Source: an uncultured Collinsella sp.
Lineage (GTDB): Bacteria; Actinomycetota; Coriobacteriia; Coriobacteriales; Coriobacteriaceae
Length of the DNA stretch: 12,753 nucleotides
Assembly: GCA_900552155.1 (NCBI GenBank)
Contig: URYU01000041.1
Location: 1 to 12,753, forward strand
Direction of reading: 5' to 3'
Shown: piece by piece, positions 1 to 8,313 of the stretch
Position numbering within the stretch: position 1 is the first letter of the stretch
Layout: each line of letters begins with the position of its first letter
Program-made: the position numbers and the translations under genes
Notes under the pieces: model-generated
Told to the model about the DNA's origin: nothing
The model's input: the letters and a program-made list of their open reading frames with translations, nothing else
The model's database searches: none

Positions 1-1
1 G

Positions 2-850
2 CCGGCGGCTGCCGAGGTGTTCGCCATTGCCGATGAGGTGCGCCCGGGGACGAGCGAGCAGTGCCGGAGCGCCTCCAAGGAGGAGCTCTCGCAGACCGAG
101 AACACGCAGCCTTGCGTGTTCGTGCACGACTTGGCTGTCGCCGTCGCCCTGCGCGAGCGCGGTGTGGTGCCTGCCGCCTGTGCGGGATTCTCGCTGGGCG
201 AGGTCGCTGCACTCACCTTTGCGGGGGCATTCGATACGCGAGCGGGTTTTGAGCTCGTGTGTGAGCGCGCGGCATTGATGGCCACGGCGGCCGAGCGTCA
301 CCCCGGCGGCATGCGCGCCGTCATCAAACTTGATGCTGCGCAAGTCGAGAACCTGGCTGCGCAGGCCGGCGAGGACTGCTGGCCGGTCAACTACAACAGT
401 CCCCAGCAGACGGTTGTGGCCGGAGCGCCCGATGCGCTGCAGACCCTCGACGTCCTAGTAAAAGAGGCTGGCGGCCGCGCCATGAAGGTCGCGGTGTCGG
501 GTGCATTTCATAGCCCCTATATGGCCGAGGCAACCTGTGGCCTTGCCGCATATATTGAGGCCGGTCACGCGCCGTCCCCGTTGCTCATTCCTGTTTTGGC
601 AAATATGACAGCGGCGTCCTATCCGGCGGACCCCCAGACGGCATCGGAGGTGCTGGCCAATCAGGTGAGCCATGCCGTACGCTGGGTCGATACACTGCAT
701 GCTCTGCAGGATCAAGGCATCGACACATTTATTGAGGTCGGCCCCGGCAAAACGCTGTCCGGCCTGGTCAAGCGTACGCTGAGCGACGTTCGTGTGTATT
801 CGTGCGAGACGGCCGAGCAGGTCGCAGCTATTGCCGACGAGCTCGCATAG
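2..850 (+). CDS. fabD: Malonyl-CoA:ACP transacylase FabD (5' end outside window)
   Basis: FabD transfers malonyl from malonyl-CoA to acyl carrier protein, giving the extender unit for type II fatty-acid synthesis in the cytoplasm. The reading frame is open from base 2 and the first in-window GTG (17) has family-like sequence before it, so the true start lies upstream. About 282 residues are visible, against roughly 310 for the family; the missing part should carry the N-terminal GQG-type motif. The nucleophile elbow reads GFSLGE with the Ser codon at 191-193, where many FabDs have GHSLGE. The catalytic His lies in GAFHSPYM (codon 509-511). NSPQQTVVAG and EVGPGKTLSGL near the C-terminus are also typical. 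The gene is first of a fab/acc run and is followed 30 nt later by fabG. Identification is firm; only the 5' boundary is unknown. Confidence 0.95.
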   Translation, partial: PAAAEVFAIADEVRPGTSEQCRSASKEELSQTENTQPCVFVHDLAVAVALRERGVVPAACAGFSLGEVAALTFAGAFDTRAGFELVCERAALMATAAERHPGGMRAVIKLDAAQVENLAAQAGEDCWPVNYNSPQQTVVAGAPDALQTLDVLVKEAGGRAMKVAVSGAFHSPYMAEATCGLAAYIEAGHAPSPLLIPVLANMTAASYPADPQTASEVLANQVSHAVRWVDTLHALQDQGIDTFIEVGPGKTLSGLVKRTLSDVRVYSCETAEQVAAIADELA

Positions 851-880
851 TCCACAGGGCTGTAACCCGAAAGGAATGAC

Positions 881-1654
881 ATGGGCAACTTGAACAATGG
901 CGCGCTCGAGCGCAACGACTCACGTCGCGTGGCACTGGTCACGGGCGGCTCGCGGGGTATCGGCCGCGCCTGCGCTATCGGTCTGGCGGAGGATGGCTAC
1001 GATATCGCCGTCGTCTATGCCGGCAGCGTCGATGCGGCGCGCGAGACGTGCGACGCCTGCGAGGCGGCTGGCGCCACGGCGCGCTCATATCAATGTGACG
1101 TGGCCGACCCCGCTGCCGTCAACGCGTGCGTGGAAGCGGTCCTCAACGACTTTGGCTCCATTTGGGCGCTCGTCAACAACGCCGGCATCACCCGCGATGG
1201 CCTGCTCATGCGCATGGGCGATGACGCCTTCGACCGCGTGCTCGACGTCAATCTCAAGGGAACATTCAACATGACGCGCGCGCTCACCAAGACCTTTATG
1301 CGCCAGCGTGGCGGTTGCGTCGTCAACATGAGCTCGGTCGTGGGCCTGATGGGCAATGCCGGGCAAGCCAACTACGCTGCCTCCAAGGCGGGCGTGATCG
1401 GCCTGACCAAGGCGGTGGCGCGCGAGCTTGCGCCCCGCGGCGTACGAGTGAACGCGGTTGCCCCCGGGTTTGTCGAGACGGATATGACGGCAAAGCTCTC
1501 GGAGAAGGTGCGTACGGTAACCGAGGAGCAGATTCCCCTTAAGCGTATGGCGCAGCCCGAAGAGGTGGCCGGTGTGGTGCGATTTTTAGTGAGCGATGCG
1601 GCTGCCTACATTACGGGCGAAGTCGTACGCGTCGACGGCGGAATGGCGATGTAG
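881..1654 (+). CDS. fabG: 3-oxoacyl-ACP reductase FabG
   Basis: FabG is an NADPH-dependent short-chain dehydrogenase that reduces 3-oxoacyl-ACP to 3-hydroxyacyl-ACP in each elongation round. The 257-residue protein has the nucleotide-binding TGGSRGIG motif (21-28), NNAG (99-102), the structural Asn124, and the catalytic Ser152, Tyr165 and Lys169 in NMSSVVG and YAASK. APGFVETDMT and the C-terminal ITGEVVRVDGG segment are also family-typical. ATG 881 is preceded by AAGGA (871-875) at a 5-nt spacing. About 14 residues precede the Rossmann strand, slightly more than in E. coli FabG. It sits between fabD and fabF in the same operon, which supports the fatty-acid role over that of a general short-chain dehydrogenase. 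Confidence 0.96.
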   Translation: MGNLNNGALERNDSRRVALVTGGSRGIGRACAIGLAEDGYDIAVVYAGSVDAARETCDACEAAGATARSYQCDVADPAAVNACVEAVLNDFGSIWALVNNAGITRDGLLMRMGDDAFDRVLDVNLKGTFNMTRALTKTFMRQRGGCVVNMSSVVGLMGNAGQANYAASKAGVIGLTKAVARELAPRGVRVNAVAPGFVETDMTAKLSEKVRTVTEEQIPLKRMAQPEEVAGVVRFLVSDAAAYITGEVVRVDGGMAM

Positions 1655-1681
1655 AAACCAGGGCCGAAGAACGGCTTGGAT

Positions 1682-1687
1682 GAGGAG
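1682..1687 (+). promoter_or_regulatory. fabF ribosome binding site
   Basis: GAGGAG ends 3 nt before ATG 1691 and 6 nt before ATG 1694. The longer spacing is the usual one, so it favours 1694 and argues against the upstream in-frame TTG at 1676, which lies before the site. Confidence 0.6.
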
Positions 1688-1693
1688 ACCATG

Positions 1694-2941
1694 ATGGAAC
1701 AGAGAGTTGCAATCACCGGTATCGGTGCCGTGTCGCCGCTCGGCAACACCGCGCTTGCCACCTGGGCGGCCATGTGCGCCGGCACGTGCGGCATCGGCCC
1801 GATCACGCACTTCGATACCGATGCGTTTGCCGTCAAGGTGGCGGCCGAGGTCAAGGGCTTTGACGGCAACGAGTACTTTGGCAAGCGTGACGCCAAGCAT
1901 CTCGACCCCTGCGTTCAGTTTGCGATGGCGGCTTCGGACGAAGCCATGCACGATGCGGGCTTTGATGTCGAAGGCGCCATCGATCGCGAGCGCCTGGGCG
2001 TCTACGTGGGCTCGGGCGTGGGCGGCATGACGACGCTCGTCGACAACGTCCATACGATTGCCGAACGTGGGCCCCGCCGCGCATCGCCCTATATGATCGC
2101 GATGATGATCCCCAACATAGCATCGGGCAATATCGCAATCCGCCACAAGGCAAAGGGCCCGACCCTGCCCGTGGTGACCGCGTGCGCAACCTCGGCCCAT
2201 GCGGTGGGCGAGGCGTTCCGCGCCATCAAGCACGGCTATGCCGACGCGATCCTCGCGGGCGGCGCCGAGGCTGCAATTATCCCCGATGCCGTTGCGGGCT
2301 TTACGTCCTGCCGCGCATTGACCACCAACCCCGATCCCGCGACGGCCTGCCGTCCGTTCGATGCAGACCGCGACGGCTTTGTGATGGGCGAGGGCGCCTG
2401 CGTGCTCGTGCTCGAGAGCATGGAACATGCGCAGGCGCGCGGTGCGCACATTTATGCCGAGGTCGTGGGCTACGGCAACACCGATGATGCCTATCACATC
2501 ACGAGCCCCGATCCCGAGGCTGCCGGCATTGCCCGCGCGATATCGCTGGCGGTGACCGAGGGCGACGTCAGGCCTTCCGAGGGCCTCTACATCAATGCCC
2601 ACGGCACATCGACCAAGCTCAACGATTCGTCCGAGACGGCGGGCATTAAGCGTGCGCTCGGCGAGGACGCGGCGCGTGCCGCGCACGTCTCGTCGACTAA
2701 GTCGATGACCGGCCACATGATCGGTGCCACGGGCGCCATCGAGGTCATGGCCTGCGCCATGGCGCTCGAGCAGGGCGTGGTGCCGCCGACCATTAACTAC
2801 CACACGCCCGATCCCGCCTGCGATCTTGACTACACGCCCAATCGCGCGGTTCGCGCTGACCTTACCTGGGCGCTTTCGACCAACCTGGGCTTTGGCGGAC
2901 ACAACGCCGCCATCGCGCTGCGTAGATATACGAGGAGCTAG
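1694..2941 (+). CDS. fabF: 3-oxoacyl-ACP synthase II FabF
   Basis: FabF is the elongating condensing enzyme: it joins acyl-ACP with malonyl-ACP, releasing CO2, to give 3-oxoacyl-ACP. The chosen ATG gives 415 residues beginning MEQRVAITGIGAVSPLG, the standard N-terminus. The thiolase-fold catalytic residues can be placed: Cys164 in VVTACATSAHA, His303 in NAHGTSTKLND, Lys336 and His341 in STKSMTGHMIGATGA. These lie within one residue of the E. coli FabF positions. The C-terminal NLGFGGHNAA glycine-rich loop is present. The adjacent ATG at 1691 is the alternative start. fabF follows fabG by 39 nt and precedes accB by 3 nt, so co-translation with accB is likely. Cys-His-His rather than Cys-His-Asn chemistry excludes a chalcone-synthase-like enzyme. 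Confidence 0.96.
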   Translation: MEQRVAITGIGAVSPLGNTALATWAAMCAGTCGIGPITHFDTDAFAVKVAAEVKGFDGNEYFGKRDAKHLDPCVQFAMAASDEAMHDAGFDVEGAIDRERLGVYVGSGVGGMTTLVDNVHTIAERGPRRASPYMIAMMIPNIASGNIAIRHKAKGPTLPVVTACATSAHAVGEAFRAIKHGYADAILAGGAEAAIIPDAVAGFTSCRALTTNPDPATACRPFDADRDGFVMGEGACVLVLESMEHAQARGAHIYAEVVGYGNTDDAYHITSPDPEAAGIARAISLAVTEGDVRPSEGLYINAHGTSTKLNDSSETAGIKRALGEDAARAAHVSSTKSMTGHMIGATGAIEVMACAMALEQGVVPPTINYHTPDPACDLDYTPNRAVRADLTWALSTNLGFGGHNAAIALRRYTRS

Positions 2942-2944
2942 AGC

Positions 2945-3418
2945 ATGGATTCCAAAAGACTTGCCGAGATAGCCGATGTTATGGAGGACCGCGGCCTCAC
3001 GCGCGTACGCGTTGAGGAGCCCGATGGCACCGCGGTCGAACTCGAGCGCGTGAGCGCCGCACAGCCGGTTGCCGTGCCCATGCCCATGCCGAGCGCTATG
3101 GCCGCTCCAGTTGCAGCTCCCACAGTCGCGCCTGCCGCACCGGAGCCCGCCGCGCAGACACCTGCCGCCGCACCGGAGCCCAAGGGCACCGAGGTGACCG
3201 CTCCCATGGTCGGCGTTTTCTATGCTGCCCCGGCGCCGGGCGACGAGCCGTTTGTGCACGTGGGCTCTAAGGTCAAGGCCGGCGAGACGCTCTGCATCAT
3301 CGAGGCCATGAAGGTTCTCAACGAGGTAACGGCAGAGGCAGACGGCGAGGTGCTCGAGATCTGCGTGGCCGACGGCGACCTCGTGGAGTTTGGCAGCTGC
3401 CTCATGAGGATCGGATAG
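2945..3418 (+). CDS. accB: Biotin carboxyl carrier protein of acetyl-CoA carboxylase (AccB)
   Basis: AccB carries biotin between the biotin carboxylase (AccC) and carboxyltransferase (AccDA) sites of acetyl-CoA carboxylase. The 157-residue protein has a short N-terminal region, a long Ala/Pro linker (about residues 40-80) containing VPMPMPSAMAAPVAAP, and a C-terminal biotinyl domain. Lys123 within EAMKVLNEV is the expected biotinylation site; most BCCPs have EAMKLMNEI, so Val-Leu is a mild variant. ATG 2945 lies 3 nt after the fabF stop, and its ribosome site (GAGGAG, 2932-2937) is inside the end of fabF, which suggests translational coupling. Length and architecture match ordinary bacterial AccB. 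Its position between fabF and fabZ matches the streptococcal gene order. Confidence 0.96.
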   Translation: MDSKRLAEIADVMEDRGLTRVRVEEPDGTAVELERVSAAQPVAVPMPMPSAMAAPVAAPTVAPAAPEPAAQTPAAAPEPKGTEVTAPMVGVFYAAPAPGDEPFVHVGSKVKAGETLCIIEAMKVLNEVTAEADGEVLEICVADGDLVEFGSCLMRIG

Positions 3419-3423
3419 GTGAT
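3417..3423 (+). promoter_or_regulatory. Extended Shine-Dalgarno for fabZ
   Basis: AGGTGAT spans the accB stop codon and matches the 3' part of the full anti-16S consensus AGGAGGTGAT. It leaves 4 nt before ATG 3428. It also contains the in-frame GTG at 3419, so that codon is better read as part of the ribosome site than as the start. Confidence 0.55.
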
Positions 3424-3427
3424 ATCC

Positions 3428-3850
3428 ATGAACAAAGAAGAGCTTAAGGAACTGTTGCCGCATCGCGAACCGATGCTTTTGCTCGACGAGGCCGAGCTGG
3501 TGGGCGACGAGGCCCACGGCAAGATCACGATTACGGGCGACGAGTACTTTTTGCAGGGGCATTTTCCGGGAAACCCGGTCGTCCCCGGTGTGATTCAGTG
3601 CGAGATGCTCGCCCAGAACTGCTGCGTGCTGCTGATGGGCGATGAGGAAGCGCGCGGCGCGACGCCGTTCTACACGAGTCTGGACAAGGTGCGCTTTAAG
3701 CGTCCGGTGCGCCCGGGCGATACGGTGGATCTGGTGTGCTCCATCACGCGTGCGCGCGGGCCGTTCCGTTTTGCGACGGGTACTGCAAGCGTCAACGGTG
3801 AGGTTTGCTGCCGCGCCGATATGTCCTTTGCACTCATGCACGAAAGTTAA
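3428..3850 (+). CDS. fabZ: 3-hydroxyacyl-ACP dehydratase FabZ
   Basis: FabZ removes water from 3-hydroxyacyl-ACP to give trans-2-enoyl-ACP. The chosen ATG gives 140 residues, the normal size of a single hot-dog domain. Recognisable elements are LLPHREPMLLLDEAEL at the N-terminus, the active-site GHFPGNPVVPGV with the catalytic His, and the Glu in QCEMLAQ that takes the second catalytic role. The N-terminal motif has Glu where FabZ usually has Tyr (PHRYP). GTG 3419, directly after the accB stop, is an alternative start three codons upstream. No fabA or fabM gene is in view, so whether this enzyme also isomerises for unsaturated fatty acids, as enterococcal FabN does, cannot be told from sequence. 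It lies 9 nt after accB and 10 nt before accC. Confidence 0.93.
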   Translation: MNKEELKELLPHREPMLLLDEAELVGDEAHGKITITGDEYFLQGHFPGNPVVPGVIQCEMLAQNCCVLLMGDEEARGATPFYTSLDKVRFKRPVRPGDTVDLVCSITRARGPFRFATGTASVNGEVCCRADMSFALMHES

Positions 3851-3860
3851 GGAAGGCTTC

Positions 3861-5190
<1,330 letters not shown>

Positions 5191-5204
<14 letters not shown>

Positions 5205-6915
5205 AAAAGCGAAGACGGTTAACGTCCTCGAGGGACCGATGACCGAGTCGTGCGCCGAGTTTCCCGCGCGCCACGTGTTTATCAAGTGCCCGGAGTGCCG
5301 CCGCGTGATCGATGAGGCGCGCCTGCACGACAACCTCGAGGTCTGCCCTCGTTGCGGCAAACACTTTCGCGTGAGCGGGCGCGACCGCATGCGCATGACG
5401 ATTGACGAGGGCACGTTTGAGGAATGGGATGCCAGTCTGGCGCCGGAGGACTTCCTTTCGTTTCCCGGCTATGCCGACAAGCTCAAGAGCGTGAGCGAAC
5501 GTTCGGGCGAGCGCGATGCCGTTGTGTGCGGCAAGGGCAAAATCTGCGGTTGCGATACGGCGCTCTTCTTTATGGACGCCAACTTTATGATGGGCTCGAT
5601 GGGTTCCGTGGTGGGCGAGAAGATCTGCCGCACATTTGAGCGTGCGACCGAGCTGGGACTGCCGGTCGTTGGCTTTACCGTATCGGGTGGCGCCCGCATG
5701 CAGGAGGGCGTGACCTCGCTCATGCAGATGGCCAAAATCTCTGCGGCGGTTAGGCGCCATAGCGAGGCGGGCGGCCTGTATATCACGGTGCTCACTGACC
5801 CCACGACCGGAGGCGTAACCGCGAGCTTTGCCATGGAGGGCGATATTATCCTGGCCGAGCCCGATGCCCTGACGGCATTTGCCGGCCCGCGCGTGATCGA
5901 GCAGAACATGCACAAGCGCCTGCCCAAGGGATTCCAGCGCTCCGAGTTTTTGCTGGAGCACGGCTTTTGCGATGCCGTTGTTCCGCGTGGCGAGATTGCG
6001 CTCACGGTAGGCGAGCTGCTGGCGCTGCACGAAGGGCACGCGCCCGGCCTGGGGGCACCGCATGAGATCGTGCATACGGGTCGCCGCGGCAAAAAGCTGG
6101 GACACTTGTTCAAGCGCTCGGCCGCACCAAAAACCGCGCTCGAGATTGTCAAGCAGACCCGCTCGGCAGATCGCGCCACGGCAGGCGAGATGATCTCGCT
6201 GGGCCTGGATGGATTTGTGGAGTTGCACGGCGACCGCTACTTTGGCGACGACGCTGCTGTGGTGGCTGGCATTGGCTGGAAAGACGGACGCCCCGTAACG
6301 GTCATCGCCATCGAGCGCGGCACCACGACCAAAGAGCGCATGCGTCGCAACTTTGGTATGGCACATCCCGAGGGCTACCGCAAAGCGCGTCGCCTGATGC
6401 GCCAGGCCGAAAAATTTGGTCGACCGGTTCTGTGCCTGGTCGATACCTCGGGCGCGTTTTGCGGCATCGGTGCCGAGGAACGCGGCCAGGGTGAGGCGAT
6501 TGCCCAGAACCTCATGGAGATGAGCGGCCTTAAGACGCCGATTGTCTCGGTGGTGACAGGTGAGGGCGGCTCTGGTGGCGCGCTGGCGCTGTCCGTGGCC
6601 GACCGCATCCTGATGCTCTCGAGCTCGGCCTATTCGGTCGTGAGCCCCGAGGCCTGTGCGTCGATCCTGTGGAAGGATACCGAGCGCGCGAATGAGGCCG
6701 CCGAGGCGCTTAAGCTCACGGCCCCCGATCTGTTGGCGCTCGGCATTATCGACGGCATTGTTGACGATAGAGGCCTGTCGCATGAGGAGATCGCCGGCGC
6801 CGTCATGTCCTCGGCATTCGCTGCCTTCGATACGCTTGGGCGGCTCGACGACGCGACCCTCACAAACCTCCGCTATGAAAAGTACCGCGCAATCGGTCAG
6901 TACCGCACGATGTGA
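5191..6915 (+). CDS. accDA: Fused acetyl-CoA carboxylase carboxyltransferase, beta-alpha (AccD-AccA)
   Basis: This 574-residue protein joins both carboxyltransferase subunits, which move the carboxyl group from biotin to acetyl-CoA to make malonyl-CoA. The AccD part (about 1-285) has a zinc ribbon with Cys33, Cys36, Cys52 and Cys55 (C-x2-C-x15-C-x2-C), then FMDANFMMGSMGSVVGEKI and VSGGARMQEG. A basic linker with GRRGKKLGHLFKRSAAP leads into the AccA part (about 315-574), with NFGMAHPEGYRKA, GEGGSGGALA and SVVSPEACASILWK. The long N-terminal helix region of free AccA seems shortened. ATG 5191 overlaps accC by 14 nt; ATG 5197 or 5239 are alternatives, and none has a strong ribosome site. No stop or frame change separates the halves, so the fusion is real in this sequence. 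Confidence 0.94.
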
Positions 6916-6916
6916 C

Positions 6917-6941
6917 AAAGGGACAGTCCGCATGTCACATT
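6917..6941. repeat. Direct repeat, upstream copy (25 nt)
   Basis: This copy runs AAAGGGACAGTCC, GCATGT, CACATT and matches 8181-8206 except for one missing C and one C/T change. It contains the ATG (6932) proposed for the EIIC gene and its likely ribosome site (AAAGGGA). It is embedded in further symmetry: TGTGACA (6911-6917) is the exact reverse complement of TGTCACA at 6933-6939, which recurs at 6957-6963. Confidence 0.8.
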
Positions 6942-8170
6942 GGGAAAGGGTTCCTGTGTCACAAGTTTCTTACACCTCGTTTACAACGACGTTCTCATCA
7001 AACGCCATGGCCGTGGTGGACTATCTGTCCAAAAGCATGATGTCGGCACTGCCGTTTATTGTCTGCGCGGCGTTGTTCCGCACCGTCGCCGTCATTATGG
7101 GCGAAGGCATGCTGGGCCTGTGGGCTGCCGATTCCGAAATCTATCGCCTGTTCTACAGTTGGCTCTATAACGCCGGCTACTACTTTTTGCCCATTTATCT
7201 TGGTTGGGCGGCCGCCCGCCAGCTCGGTTGCTCGGAGCAGCTGGGCATGATGCTGGGCGGCGTATTGATTGCGCCCGATTTGCTTAAGCTCGTCGATGTC
7301 GCATCGACGACGGGGACATCGATGACTTCCGTGTATGGCCTGCTTCCCGCGCCGGTCAATGATTACACGACGACTGTTATTCCGATTCTCATCTCGGTGC
7401 CCGTGCTATGGCGAGTGGAGTGTTTCTTTCAGCGCGTTATCCCTCAGGCCGTGGCGTTTTCGTTCGTCCCGTTTGCGACCATGCTCGTCATGGTTCCGGT
7501 TTCGCTGTGTATTACGGCGCCGGCGGGCAGCTATCTGGGCATGCTGCTGGGCCAGCTTATGTTTATGCTTGGCAATTCCGGTGGCATCGTGTCGCTGCTC
7601 ACGCTCATGGGGCTTGCCGCGGGCTGGGAGTTCCTCAAGATCGCGGGCGTCAGCAACGTTGTCCTATCGCTCGCCTATGCGCAGGTTTTGAGTGTGGGAA
7701 TGGATTCGTGCATCCTTATCGCCGCGACGATGGCGACGTTTGCCGTTTGGGGCATGCCCTTTGGCGCGTCGCTTCGCGTTGCCGATAAGGACGAGAAGGC
7801 GCTCATGCTGGGCTATTCGATCTCGGGTGTTCTTGGTGGTGTGAGCGAACCGGCGCTGTATGGCTGCGGCTTCAAATATGGCAGGTGCCTGACGTGCATG
7901 GCCATTGGCGGTGCCGTCGGAGGCCTTGTTGCGGCCGTGGGCCACGTTACGGCCTATACCATCGGCATGACGAATGTCCTCATGGTCATTGGCTTTGCCA
8001 CAGGCGGCATCTCGAACCTGCTGTGGTGTTGCGTTGCCGGCGGTACGGCTTTTGTGGTGTCTGCGGCGCTGAGCTACTGCTTTGGCGTGGTGCCGGCGAA
8101 GGGGCAGGCGACGGAGGACGGAGCCGATTCGCCCGAAACCTCGAAGAGCGTGGCCGAGGCAAGCGCATAA
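6932..8170 (+). CDS. Stand-alone PTS EIIC-like permease, glucose/beta-glucoside family
   Basis: The product is a 412-residue, strongly hydrophobic membrane protein that resembles the EIIC (sugar channel) domain of glucose/sucrose/beta-glucoside PTS transporters. Supporting features are LPFIVCAALFRTV near the N-terminus, YFLPIYLGWAAARQLG, and the family-typical GGVSEPALYG (Glu306, Pro307), the counterpart of the GITEPAIYG sugar-binding loop. Many hydrophobic stretches suggest about 8-10 membrane helices. No EIIB or EIIA domain is attached or encoded nearby, so phosphorylation partners would have to act in trans, or the protein transports without phosphorylation. Substrate is unknown. ATG 6932 lies inside a repeat; GTG 6956 and ATG 7007 are alternative starts. 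It begins 16 nt after accDA with no terminator between, so read-through from the fatty-acid operon is expected. The last 25 residues are hydrophilic. Confidence 0.82.
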   Translation: MSHWERVPVSQVSYTSFTTTFSSNAMAVVDYLSKSMMSALPFIVCAALFRTVAVIMGEGMLGLWAADSEIYRLFYSWLYNAGYYFLPIYLGWAAARQLGCSEQLGMMLGGVLIAPDLLKLVDVASTTGTSMTSVYGLLPAPVNDYTTTVIPILISVPVLWRVECFFQRVIPQAVAFSFVPFATMLVMVPVSLCITAPAGSYLGMLLGQLMFMLGNSGGIVSLLTLMGLAAGWEFLKIAGVSNVVLSLAYAQVLSVGMDSCILIAATMATFAVWGMPFGASLRVADKDEKALMLGYSISGVLGGVSEPALYGCGFKYGRCLTCMAIGGAVGGLVAAVGHVTAYTIGMTNVLMVIGFATGGISNLLWCCVAGGTAFVVSAALSYCFGVVPAKGQATEDGADSPETSKSVAEASA

Positions 8171-8180
8171 ATCGATTGAT

Positions 8181-8206
8181 AAAGGGACAGTCCCGCATGT
8201 TACATT
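8181..8206. repeat. Direct repeat, downstream copy (26 nt)
   Basis: This is the second copy of the 6917-6941 repeat, in the same orientation, 1264 bp further on and 10 nt after the EIIC stop codon. It includes GGGACAGTCCC (8184-8194), an 11-nt palindrome apart from its central base. It ends 2 nt before the terminator stem. Confidence 0.8.
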
Positions 8207-8208
8207 CC

Positions 8209-8240
8209 AAGGCCGAGGCCCGTGTGGGCGCGGCCTTTTT
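8209..8240 (+). terminator. Intrinsic terminator after the EIIC gene
   Basis: AAGGCCG (8209-8215) pairs perfectly with CGGCCTT (8231-8237). Inside this, GCCC (8218-8221) pairs with GGGC (8226-8229) around a GTGT loop, and the T run extends to 8240. This is a good rho-independent terminator and probably ends transcripts from the fab/acc operon plus EIIC. Confidence 0.85.
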
Positions 8241-8260
8241 GTATCCTGAGGACAAAGTGG

Positions 8261-8272
8261 CTACACTACAAT
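8261..8272 (+). promoter_or_regulatory. Possible -10 region for the cation transporter gene
   Basis: TACACT (8262-8267) and TACAAT (8267-8272) overlap between the terminator and the next gene, where a new promoter is needed. No good -35 hexamer is seen at 16-18 bp upstream, so the assignment is weak. Confidence 0.3.
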
Positions 8273-8313
8273 CCGTTTGAGCAATAGATATATAGGTAGT
8301 GCCGTGGGGGCGG

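Noticed and set aside
3642..3860. N-terminal extension of accC reaching back into fabZ
   Set aside because: The frame is open by chance. The AccC family starts at MFDKVLIANRGE (3861), which has its own ribosome site.
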